Source: Ruminococcus sp. CAG:254 (GTDB lineage Bacteria; Bacillota; Clostridia; Oscillospirales; Ruminococcaceae). From it: DNA of 10,683 nt. The translations under genes and the position numbers were made by a program. Within the stretch, counting starts at the first letter, position 1; each line of letters starts with the position of its first letter. This document shows positions 1 through 6,405 of the stretch, one piece after another. The DNA is taken from assembly GCA_000433635.1 (NCBI GenBank), contig HF997825.1, positions 1 to 10,683 on the forward strand, written 5' to 3'. The notes below the pieces were generated by a model. The model was not told the DNA's origin and searched no databases. It saw nothing but the letters and a program-made list of their open reading frames with translations.

Positions 1-1
1 A

Positions 2-196
2 CCTCGGCAGCAGGCTCGACCAACACAGCCGAACCCATATGGGCAGCCAGTAAACAGAACCGCTCCGCAGAGCCGTTCCAACAACCCGTATGCTCGCCCG
101 AATACCATCCAGCATTCCGGCAGCAGCCAGAATGAACAGACCAGAATGTACCGAAACAACAGCGAACAAGGAGGGTCACACAATGAAAAGTATTAA
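2..196 (+). CDS. C-terminal tail of an upstream protein (partial, 5' end outside window)
   Basis: Frame 2 is open from the window edge to a TAA at 194-196 and encodes about 64 residues. They are low-complexity, rich in Pro, Gln, Asn, Ser and Arg, with two similar units (NPYGQPVN and NNPYARPN). This looks like a disordered C-terminal tail and contains no catalytic domain. The stop overlaps the penicillin-binding protein start by 14 bases, so the two genes are probably translationally coupled. In many Clostridia the gene before a short class B PBP encodes an FtsW/RodA-type protein or an FHA-domain protein; this tail could belong to either, but that is inference. Frame 1 is also open, to a TGA at 133-135, and cannot be fully excluded. 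Frame 2 is preferred for its repeat-like composition and its tight overlap. Confidence 0.5.
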   Translation, partial: PRQQARPTQPNPYGQPVNRTAPQSRSNNPYARPNTIQHSGSSQNEQTRMYRNNSEQGGSHNEKY

Positions 197-1529
197 ACGT
201 GGAGAACGGCTCACCATCCTGCTGATTGTCCTCTTTCTGTTGGGCATGGTGCTTTTGGTCGCAAGAATTGTATCACAGGCAACTTTCTATATGTCCCATT
301 CTCACAACGTGAAACTCGGCTATATCTACGACCGAAACGGAGAAGTTCTGTTCGATGAAGATGCAACTGCGGAAAAATATGGAGCAGATTATTTCCTAGA
401 TGTTGGCAACCTCATCGGCGACAACAGCGGACGCATGACGAACACACTCGTTTCCGAAAATCTGAAGGACTTGCAAAATTATAACCTGCTCTTCGGTGCA
501 GTCCAGAACGGAAAAAGTGCGATTTATACCACCCTCGACCACGATGCAAACCAACAGGTTTATCAGTCGTTCGGCGAGAAAAACGGAACTGCCATCGCCT
601 ACAACTACCAAACCGGAGAAATTCTCGTCTGTGTCAGCAAGCCCAGTGTCAACATTTTAAGTGATGTCGATGTCAGCACGCTGGAAACAGGAAGCCTGCT
701 CTGTAAGGCATTTTACCAGACCATCCCCGGTTCTACCCAGAAAGTCTGCACCACTGCCGCTGCCATTGAAACCATCGGCTATGACGCTCTTATGCAGAAA
801 AGCTATGACTGTCAGGGCACTTATTACAACAATTATGGCTCTCCGATTCGCTGCTATCACGGCAGTGTGCACGGCTGGCAGAATATCTCGCAAGCGTTTC
901 AGCACAGCTGCAACCCATGGTTTGCTCAACTGGTAGAGGATTTACCCCTTGACGGTTTACAGACTGCATTCCGTAAAATGGGCTACCAAGTCAATGGCGA
1001 AGGTAGTACACAAATGGATTTAGATGGCATTTCTGTTTTCACCGCTTCCACAACTTTAGAGGATACCAACGACAGCATCACCCAATGGGGCTGCATCGGG
1101 CAAGGCGAAACAGTCATCAGCCCACTTCAACTGATGATGTGGGAAAGTGCCATTGCCAACGGCACGGGACAAGTCACCCAGCCATACTTGATTTCCTATC
1201 GGCAAGATTTATTCGGAACGGTCAGGGACAAAGCCAAAGCCACCTATTCCAATGAAATTTTCTCTGCGGAAACTGCCCAGCAGGTACGGGCAATCATGCG
1301 AGAGAACGGTGACTTGGCTCGTTATAGTACCATCAATTATCCCGTTGGCTTAAAGACTGGAACAGCTGAACAGGGCGATGATACAGACAATTCTCTGTTA
1401 GTTGGCTTCTGCGATGACAGCAACCTCCCAATTGCCTTTTGTATCGAAATCGAAGACTGGAATCAAGACGTGGACACCGTCAATACCAACAACATCGCAC
1501 GCACCATGCTGAATGCACTCTCTCAATAA
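183..1529 (+). CDS. Class B penicillin-binding protein, PbpA-like transpeptidase
   Basis: This is a D,D-transpeptidase that would cross-link peptidoglycan outside the membrane. The 448-residue protein has one N-terminal membrane segment (about 10-29) after a short basic cytoplasmic stretch, a small dimerisation-like region, and a penicillin-binding domain. All three active-site motifs are present: SxxK as STQK (Ser184, Lys187), SxN as SCN (Ser242-Asn244), and KTG within KTGTAE (Lys391). At 448 residues it is short for a class B PBP and lacks PASTA repeats, which fits the PbpA/PBP2-like group that usually follows an FtsW/RodA-type gene. The start at 183 is chosen because AAGGAGGG lies about 8 bases upstream and the membrane segment follows directly. 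The in-frame ATG at 90 would add 31 residues overlapping the preceding gene, with no such site. The family is secure; the exact role (elongation, division or sporulation) is not. Confidence 0.9.
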   Translation: MKSIKRGERLTILLIVLFLLGMVLLVARIVSQATFYMSHSHNVKLGYIYDRNGEVLFDEDATAEKYGADYFLDVGNLIGDNSGRMTNTLVSENLKDLQNYNLLFGAVQNGKSAIYTTLDHDANQQVYQSFGEKNGTAIAYNYQTGEILVCVSKPSVNILSDVDVSTLETGSLLCKAFYQTIPGSTQKVCTTAAAIETIGYDALMQKSYDCQGTYYNNYGSPIRCYHGSVHGWQNISQAFQHSCNPWFAQLVEDLPLDGLQTAFRKMGYQVNGEGSTQMDLDGISVFTASTTLEDTNDSITQWGCIGQGETVISPLQLMMWESAIANGTGQVTQPYLISYRQDLFGTVRDKAKATYSNEIFSAETAQQVRAIMRENGDLARYSTINYPVGLKTGTAEQGDDTDNSLLVGFCDDSNLPIAFCIEIEDWNQDVDTVNTNNIARTMLNALSQ

Positions 1530-1545
1530 AAACCATGCACATTAT

Positions 1546-1574
1546 TTGACATTTCCGGAAAGATATGCTACAAT
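1546..1574 (+). promoter_or_regulatory. Sigma-A promoter of the zinc-ribbon membrane protein gene
   Basis: TTGACA (1546-1551) and TACAAT (1569-1574) are separated by exactly 17 bases, and a TGC just before the -10 gives an extended -10 element. Transcription would begin near 1581, leaving a leader of about 30 bases before the ATG at 1613. The ATG at 1565 lies inside this promoter, so it cannot be the start codon of the downstream gene if this promoter is used. Confidence 0.8.
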
Positions 1575-1612
1575 CATATCAGAACTGTTTATTTTTGAAA
1601 GGAGCTTTTCCC

Positions 1613-2425
1613 ATGCCTTTTTGTGGAAACTGCGGTCATCCGTTATCGGATACTGACCTTACTTGCCCGAACTGCGGCGAAATTCGACCAAATGCCATTC
1701 CAAAGCCGGATTCTATCAACCAAGAACCGACTGCCCCAACACCAGACACCCCAACAGAACCAAATCTCAATCCGGAACAGAGCAATTCCAACACTACCGC
1801 TCAATCGGCAGATACTGCGGTTTCGGATAATTATGACCATGTCGCTGCTTATCAGAACAACGCTCAAGCAGATACTCCCGTTGCGAACGATATTCCGAAG
1901 GAAGTTCCTCCGCAGCCGGACACTTCCGCCACACAGAATACAACGACGGAAACCAACGCTGCACCGGATTTTTCTGCCTATGATATTCGCAACAACATCC
2001 CGAACGGAAACACTGCCAACCAGCAGCAACCAAATTTTTCGGGACAATTTCAGCAGCAGTCAACTGCTGGTCAATCCCCTTACACCTACAATGATCCCTA
2101 CTCGACCCCGAATACACCATTGACCAACAACAACAATGGTATGGGGATCGCCTCTTTGATTCTAGGCATCTGTTCCATTGCCATTTGCTGCTGCTATGGT
2201 GTTGGTGCGATTCCAGCCATCATCGGCTTGATTCTGGGCATTCTTCAGAATAAGAAAAATGCCAACGGCATTGCAACCGCTGGCATCGTCCTTGGTATCA
2301 TTGGCATTTTACTCAATGTTGTATGGCTGATTTACATGATAATTTTCCTCTCGGAGGATGGTCTTCTGGACTTTGTCAATGAATTTTCCAGCAACTACGA
2401 ATACTATGAGAATTCAACCCTTTAA
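1613..2425 (+). CDS. Zinc-ribbon membrane protein with DUF4190-like C-terminus
   Basis: The function is unknown. The 270-residue protein opens with a zinc ribbon of two CxxC pairs (Cys4, Cys7, Cys18, Cys21). A long disordered linker rich in Pro, Thr, Asn and Gln follows (about 25-175). The C-terminal part holds two Gly/Ile-rich hydrophobic segments (about 176-211 and 219-246), which may form more than two membrane passes, and ends in a short acidic, Tyr-rich tail. This arrangement is common in Firmicutes proteins annotated as zinc-ribbon/DUF4190 proteins, whose biochemical role is not established. The start is set by AAAGGAG at 1598-1604, 8 bases before the ATG, and by the upstream promoter. 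It is probably a single-gene transcript ending at the hairpin 2444-2501. The run CCC in the first hydrophobic segment is unusual and might be acylated or redox-active, which is speculation. Confidence 0.8.
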   Translation: MPFCGNCGHPLSDTDLTCPNCGEIRPNAIPKPDSINQEPTAPTPDTPTEPNLNPEQSNSNTTAQSADTAVSDNYDHVAAYQNNAQADTPVANDIPKEVPPQPDTSATQNTTTETNAAPDFSAYDIRNNIPNGNTANQQQPNFSGQFQQQSTAGQSPYTYNDPYSTPNTPLTNNNNGMGIASLILGICSIAICCCYGVGAIPAIIGLILGILQNKKNANGIATAGIVLGIIGILLNVVWLIYMIIFLSEDGLLDFVNEFSSNYEYYENSTL

Positions 2426-2443
2426 GCATTTTTAAGATCTTTT

Positions 2444-2501
2444 AAAAAACGCAGTCCACGGTCTGCATGCATTGCAGTATTTCCGGGAACTGCGTTTTTT
2501 T
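2444..2501 (+). terminator. Rho-independent terminator after the zinc-ribbon gene
   Basis: A perfect 12-base inverted repeat pairs AAAAAACGCAGT (2444-2455) with ACTGCGTTTTTT (2489-2500), followed by one more T. Inside the large loop is a second hairpin, CTGCA (2463-2467) with TGCAG (2473-2477). The A tract before and T tract after make it potentially bidirectional. It lies 19 bases past the zinc-ribbon stop and only 8 bases before the ribosome binding site of the Lgt-family gene, so it may also limit transcription into that gene. Confidence 0.8.
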
Positions 2502-2521
2502 CGACAGCAAAGGAGCTGACC

Positions 2522-3313
2522 ATGTATCCAATTCTTTCTCTCTTTGGATTTTCGTTCGGAACTTATGGAATCTGCTGCGTGATTGGCGGAGCACTTGCCA
2601 TCTGGCTTGCCATTCGCAACGGAAAACGCTTTCAGCAAGACCGATTCGCCATGCTGGAGGCTTGTGTCTGGGCACTCATTGGCGGATTTCTGGGAGCAAA
2701 ACTGCTCTATCTTCTGGTTTCGTTCTCCGACATCGTGGAGATGTTCCAAACTTCCGGTTTTAACTGGAACACAATTTCCTCTTTATTAGAGGGCGGATTT
2801 GTATTCTATGGCGGATTGCTGGGTGGTCTGGCTGCCTTGCTGCTCTATCTGCATCATTTTCAGCTGCCCTATGGGGTCTATCTCAGCAGCATCACGCCTG
2901 CCGTTCCGCTTGCTCATGCATTCGGGCGAATCGGCTGTTTCTTTGCAGGCTGCTGCTACGGCATTCCCTATGACCCACCGATTGGCATCTGCCTGAAAAA
3001 CGCCATCGGGACAGCCCCGACAGACATTCCGCTTTTTCCGGTGCAGCTGCTGGAAAGCGGACTGGATTTTCTCCTTGCTGGATTGTTACAGCTTTGCTTC
3101 CGGAAACGAACCCGAAAGACGGATGTTATCCCGTTCTATTGCATCGGCTATGCAGGCATTCGTCTTTTTACAGAACGATTTCGCTATGATACCGAACGGG
3201 GCATTTATTTTGGCTTGGCAACGTCTGAATGGATCAGCCTTGCCCTTGCCATCTGCGGTGTGCTGCTGTTGCTCGTTCCATCTCTCCGCAGAAAAAGGGC
3301 ATCGCATTCCTAA
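2522..3313 (+). CDS. Divergent Lgt-family prolipoprotein diacylglyceryl transferase homologue
   Basis: Family members are integral membrane enzymes that move diacylglycerol from phosphatidylglycerol to the lipobox Cys of prolipoproteins. The 263-residue protein is highly hydrophobic with about seven membrane segments and follows the Lgt layout: a Tyr-Gly near 15-16, FYGGLLGG (95-102), an H-x-x-G-R signature at 132-136, and FRYD (210-213). Compared with E. coli Lgt from memory, the Tyr26 and Arg143 equivalents are kept (Tyr15, Arg136). The His103 equivalent is Tyr96, Asn146 is Cys139, and Glu151 is Cys144. The GCFFAGCCYG form occurs widely in Clostridia and Bacteroidetes homologues, so this is a subfamily trait rather than damage, but canonical activity should not be assumed. 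AAAGGAG at 2509-2515 lies 6 bases before the ATG. The stop is 12 bases from the convergent C39 gene's stop. Family confident; enzymatic role uncertain, so no symbol is given. Confidence 0.85.
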   Translation: MYPILSLFGFSFGTYGICCVIGGALAIWLAIRNGKRFQQDRFAMLEACVWALIGGFLGAKLLYLLVSFSDIVEMFQTSGFNWNTISSLLEGGFVFYGGLLGGLAALLLYLHHFQLPYGVYLSSITPAVPLAHAFGRIGCFFAGCCYGIPYDPPIGICLKNAIGTAPTDIPLFPVQLLESGLDFLLAGLLQLCFRKRTRKTDVIPFYCIGYAGIRLFTERFRYDTERGIYFGLATSEWISLALAICGVLLLLVPSLRRKRASHS

Positions 3314-3325
3314 ATTTCCATCATC

Positions 3326-4126
3326 TCAATAAATTGTCATTGCTCGCTTGTGCATATCTTCGTAAATCTGAAAATATCGTTCCATGGAATAGGTCACATC
3401 GCCGTTCAACGGGTCGCACACATAAACCAAATCATTTTCCTTATCATATCCATGCAACAAAACGCAGTGCTCCAAATCGCACCACATGACGGTTCTGCCG
3501 TCCTCCGTCGTCCAGCCCTCTTCCTCATATACATCATATAGACCAATTGTAATCCACATCACAACGGGATAACCGCTTGCAATGTAACGGCAAATGGTTT
3601 CTTCGCTGCTGCCCGTCAAGTCCAGACCTTGCTTCTCGCTATCCTGTGTCTTTAAATAAGCATCCGCCGTCTTGACCAGAACCGGAGCATAACAGCCGAA
3701 TCCATCGCTCGCCTGCGGCAAGCCAATGTAGGCATCATCCAATGTGTTCTTGGCAGTGTCATAACTGCACGGCAGAAAATCTTCCGCCATGGTGGTCTTG
3801 TCCACATCGAATCCCAGATATTGCAGCAGAGCCGTCAGAGAAGTAATCTCGCAGCCGGTCGGCAACTCCGGACGCTGGTAAATGACATCGACATCTAAAA
3901 CGTGTTCTGCTGGTACTTCTTCGACCAAATCCGGCTTGCGTTCTGTGGTGGTGGTTGTTTGGATGGTCTGCTGGGTCATGGTCACAGTTGTTTCCGCTAA
4001 AATGGAAAGTTCTTCGGATTCGTCCTGACTAATTTTCACAGCAACAGATTCCGGCGAGGCTGTGCAGGCACAAAATAAAATCGTTGCTGCCAGTCCGCTG
4101 AGCATCAAACCAATGGTATGCTTCAT
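3326..4126 (-). CDS. C39-family cysteine peptidase-like lipoprotein
   Basis: The 266-residue protein is probably an exported, membrane-anchored papain-fold peptidase or amidase of the Peptidase_C39_2 type; its substrate is unknown. Residues 1-20 form a signal peptide ending in LFCAC, an acceptable but atypical lipobox (Phe at -3) with Cys21 as the lipidated residue. A Thr-rich linker spans about 46-62. The peptidase domain runs from about 79 to the end, with a catalytic Cys92 in PTGCEITSL, His220 in EHCVLLHGYD and Asp238 in VCDPLNG. The start is the ATG at 4126, with GGAGG 12 bases upstream, a rather long spacing. An in-frame ATG at 4312 is rejected because it lies upstream of the promoter at 4220-4248 and would bury the signal peptide inside the protein. 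The gene converges on the Lgt homologue and appears monocistronic, with a structured leader of about 87 bases. Confidence 0.8.
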   Translation of the reverse strand: MKHTIGLMLSGLAATILFCACTASPESVAVKISQDESEELSILAETTVTMTQQTIQTTTTTERKPDLVEEVPAEHVLDVDVIYQRPELPTGCEITSLTALLQYLGFDVDKTTMAEDFLPCSYDTAKNTLDDAYIGLPQASDGFGCYAPVLVKTADAYLKTQDSEKQGLDLTGSSEETICRYIASGYPVVMWITIGLYDVYEEEGWTTEDGRTVMWCDLEHCVLLHGYDKENDLVYVCDPLNGDVTYSMERYFQIYEDMHKRAMTIY

Positions 4127-4148
4127 AAAAAATGTCAACCTCCAAAAT

Positions 4149-4204
4149 GGCGGAAAAAAGAACCCGCCCAAAATCAAATAAAAATGGCTGCTCTCGCTCG
4201 CAGC
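4149..4204 (-). promoter_or_regulatory. Structured 5' leader of the C39 lipoprotein gene (two hairpins)
   Basis: In the transcript read on the - strand, the first hairpin pairs GCTGC with GCAGC (arms 4200-4204 and 4187-4191, 8-base loop) and is followed by CATTTTTATTT, giving it a weak terminator look. The second pairs GGCGG with CCGCC (arms 4164-4168 and 4149-4153, 10-base loop) and ends just before the GGAGG ribosome binding site. It could mask or present that site. No known riboswitch class was recognised. The stems are only 5 bases long, so regulation is a suggestion. Confidence 0.4.
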
Positions 4205-4219
4205 TATTCGACAAAATTC

Positions 4220-4248
4220 ATTATACACGGATTGCATCTGTTTTACAA
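4220..4248 (-). promoter_or_regulatory. Sigma-A promoter of the C39 lipoprotein gene
   Basis: On the - strand, TTGTAA (4248-4243) and a consensus TATAAT (4225-4220) are 17 bases apart. Transcription would start near 4213. This leaves a leader of about 87 bases containing two small hairpins and supports the ATG at 4126 as the start codon. Confidence 0.75.
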
Positions 4249-4291
4249 GCCCTTGTGGAGAATGTTCAGAAAATTTCAGATGGATTCTCAT

Positions 4292-4330
4292 AAAAACCGC
4301 CCTGTGTGCCAATTCGCATCACAGGGCGGT
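4292..4330 (-). terminator. Rho-independent terminator of the GH26-dockerin gene
   Basis: A perfect 11-base stem pairs ACCGCCCTGTG (4296-4306) with CACAGGGCGGT (4320-4330) across a 13-base loop. Read on the - strand it ends in a TTTTT run (4296-4292). It begins 31 bases past the stop of the GH26 gene and lies upstream of the C39 promoter, so it separates the two transcripts. It is the clearest terminator on the right-hand strand. Confidence 0.9.
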
Positions 4331-4361
4331 TGTTTCTTTGTTACAATTGTTTTAAAAAGAA

Positions 4362-6239
4362 TCAGTCTTTCCGCAGCAGGAACTTGGTCAGTCCTACTAC
4401 ATCGAGAACATCGCAGGTTTCATCCTGATTCCAGTCCCAAACGGTGTTATAAGTTGCATCTTCTGCATGTTCAGCCAAAAGATACCGCTTTAACAGCATT
4501 GCATCGACAACATTGATCACGCCATCGCTGTTGACATCACCAATCACAACTTCTGTTGTTCCGGTGGTTGTGGTAACAGTGGTTGTGGTTTCAGAGCCAG
4601 AATCGGTTGTTGCAGTTGTGGTGGTCGGGGTATCTCCGCCGTTCTTATAGTTCTTCCAATCCGGCAATTCGCTCAAGGTGATGCAATAATCACTCTGATA
4701 CATTTCTTTCAGCGTTTCCGGATTGTTCTTGTCTGTACCAGACAGGAAGTTATCCGAACCGTTGTCATACCAGATGCAGAAATACAGCCAGTTTGCCTTT
4801 TCAATCTCGATATTTTCCAGACTCGGAACGGTGTCGTTTTCCGGCATGGAAACCAGCTTTTTGCCGTTGGTCAGGTTTACGAGTGTATAGAATGTGCTGG
4901 AGATAGCATCTTCGTTCGGGCCACTGGTCTTTCCATCGTGACGGTTATAAACGCAGTTATACTTGTCATAGCCGACAATATCCACGCAGTCATCGCCCGG
5001 ATACCACTGCGGAGAAGTCGAGTAGTCATAGCTGTTGTATTCCCAAATCAGGTTGTGAATACCATATTCTTCGGTCAGGGTCGTATACAGCTGCTTCCAG
5101 AGCTTCTTGTAAACTTCTGCACCGCTCTTGCCCCACCAGAACCAAGAAGCAGAACCATCGGTATTGGTGTTGCCCTCTGCTTCGTGATACGGACGGAAAA
5201 TAATCGGTACGCCTGCATCCTGTACCTTTTTCAGTTCTGCTGCCAAGGTCTTAATAGTCAGCATCACATATTCGTATTCCTTTGTACCCTCTACAATTGC
5301 CTTAGAGGTATCGAAATCAGTTTCATCCGGCTTGTAGGTGCATTTCTGCCAGTCGACTGCATCGCCCAGTTCGTAATTTGCGAAATTCTTCGGAACATTG
5401 ATGTGCCAGCAAACCGTCGGAATGCCATTCCGTTCTGTACCCCATTCAATGATTCGTTCGGTTGTCTGGTCATCCCAGCCATAGAGCGGGTTATAGTTCA
5501 TATAGTCGAAACCACGGATTGCCGGATAGTCGCCGAAATTCTTCTTGATATATTCAAATTCGGTTTCATAGCCCTGCAAATCTGCACCGCTATAGCCGTT
5601 CGGGCTGCTTTCGGTGTGACCGCCGCCATAGATTTCCTGCTGACCGGAGAGCATATGCTTTCCGTAAACATCACAGAGATAATTCATCAAGCCCTGTGTT
5701 TCGGAAGTTGCCTTCGAGTCGCTCAGCGTCGGGGAAACGCTCAGTTCCGGCAGGTCTGCTTTCTTTACGGTAATCGTATCATAAGCACCATAACCATATC
5801 TCGGTAGAATCTGAATCTTATTCGTCCCTTTTTTCAGACGGTGAATGCCAAAGCTGAAATCTGTCCAGCTATCAGCATACGGCATCTTCATCATAAATTC
5901 CGAACCATTGATGGAGATGGTCTGTTCCCGTCCGTCTTTGTCCAAAATCTGTGCAGAACGAGTGGTGAATTCATACATTCCCTCTTCCGGTGCTTCCACC
6001 TCAAAGGTCAATGTTTCACCGGTCAGGTAGCAGAAACCGCTGCCGGAATACCCCGGAAATTGCTGCCCATAAATATCCGTCCAAGTGGTTGCACCGTCCA
6101 AATCTTCGCCTTCTGCCTGAAAAATGATGTCCTCATCGGCTGCATCTGCTAAGCTGCTGAACGGCAGAGAAGCTGCCATGCCAATAGTCAGAACGCCACT
6201 GACTGCCAGTGCGATTCCTTTTCTTACCCATGTATGCAT
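4362..6239 (-). CDS. Secreted GH26 beta-mannanase with CBM35-like module and dockerin
   Basis: This is an extracellular glycoside hydrolase, probably endo-beta-1,4-mannanase, that would dock onto a scaffoldin of a cellulosome-like complex. The 625 residues comprise a signal peptide (about 1-33, likely cut at ADA/ADE), a CBM35-like beta-sandwich (about 38-158), a GH26 (beta/alpha)8 domain (about 170-540), a Thr-rich linker (about 546-563) and a dockerin (567-625). The likely acid/base is Glu353 in FRPYHEAEG, followed by the family-typical SWFWWG. The likely nucleophile is Glu467 in VSMPEND, 114 residues later, a normal GH26 spacing. The dockerin has two calcium loops with all Asp/Asn ligands: Asp568-Asp579 and Asp602-Asp613. 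The second loop has Glu607 where Gly is usual. GGGAGG lies 8 bases before the ATG. The gene has its own promoter and terminator. Substrate is inferred from the family; lichenase or xylanase activity is also known in GH26. Confidence 0.92.
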   Translation of the reverse strand: MHTWVRKGIALAVSGVLTIGMAASLPFSSLADAADEDIIFQAEGEDLDGATTWTDIYGQQFPGYSGSGFCYLTGETLTFEVEAPEEGMYEFTTRSAQILDKDGREQTISINGSEFMMKMPYADSWTDFSFGIHRLKKGTNKIQILPRYGYGAYDTITVKKADLPELSVSPTLSDSKATSETQGLMNYLCDVYGKHMLSGQQEIYGGGHTESSPNGYSGADLQGYETEFEYIKKNFGDYPAIRGFDYMNYNPLYGWDDQTTERIIEWGTERNGIPTVCWHINVPKNFANYELGDAVDWQKCTYKPDETDFDTSKAIVEGTKEYEYVMLTIKTLAAELKKVQDAGVPIIFRPYHEAEGNTNTDGSASWFWWGKSGAEVYKKLWKQLYTTLTEEYGIHNLIWEYNSYDYSTSPQWYPGDDCVDIVGYDKYNCVYNRHDGKTSGPNEDAISSTFYTLVNLTNGKKLVSMPENDTVPSLENIEIEKANWLYFCIWYDNGSDNFLSGTDKNNPETLKEMYQSDYCITLSELPDWKNYKNGGDTPTTTTATTDSGSETTTTVTTTTGTTEVVIGDVNSDGVINVVDAMLLKRYLLAEHAEDATYNTVWDWNQDETCDVLDVVGLTKFLLRKD

Positions 6240-6267
6240 CTTGTGTTCCTCCCATCTAAATATCCAT

Positions 6268-6287
6268 GCCTGTTTTCTTGAACAGGC
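6268..6287 (-). promoter_or_regulatory. Hairpin in the 5' leader of the GH26 gene
   Basis: GCCTGTT (6268-6274) and AACAGGC (6281-6287) form a perfect 7-base inverted repeat with a 6-base loop. It lies between the predicted transcription start (near 6302) and the ribosome binding site, 28 bases before the ATG. No T run follows on the - strand, so it is not a terminator. It could stabilise the mRNA or be a protein-binding site; no specific role is visible. Confidence 0.5.
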
Positions 6288-6308
6288 GTTCCCATAAAAC
6301 TTACCACC

Positions 6309-6337
6309 ATGATAACATATTTTTGCTGTAAAAGCAA
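6309..6337 (-). promoter_or_regulatory. Sigma-A promoter of the GH26 gene, with a possible operator
   Basis: On the - strand, TTGCTT (6337-6332) and TATCAT (6314-6309) are 17 bases apart, with TGT before the -10 giving an extended -10. A small inverted repeat, TTGCT-N5-AGCAA (6323-6337), covers the -35 and could bind a repressor. It is short enough to arise by chance. The leader is about 63 bases long. Confidence 0.65.
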
Positions 6338-6405
6338 GTTTTACATTCCGTTTTCCACAAAATGCACAGCTTTTCCCCTGCTTTTTTAGTGAATATGCAG
6401 AATTT

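Noticed and set aside
1623..2123. Several long open frames on both strands over the zinc-ribbon gene's linker
   Set aside because: They result from the low-complexity Pro/Thr/Asn/Gln coding of the linker. Only the frame with two CxxC pairs has a promoter, a ribosome binding site and membrane segments.
2434..2441. Eight-base palindrome AAGATCTT after the zinc-ribbon gene
   Set aside because: A short palindrome in AT-rich DNA; it has no extended symmetry and no second copy was noted nearby.
4127..4312. N-terminal extension of the C39 lipoprotein from an ATG at 4312
   Set aside because: The promoter at 4220-4248 lies inside it, and the signal peptide with its lipobox begins at the ATG at 4126.
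4938..5807. A 289-codon open frame on the + strand, hydrophobic in places
   Set aside because: It lies wholly antisense to the GH26 gene, whose domains and catalytic residues are intact. It has no convincing ribosome binding site or recognisable family.
6359..6385. Possible terminator of the parC operon (AAAAGCA with TGC-A-TTTT on the - strand)
   Set aside because: The stem is only seven pairs with a bulge, and its T run is part of the stem. It is too weak to call without transcript data.
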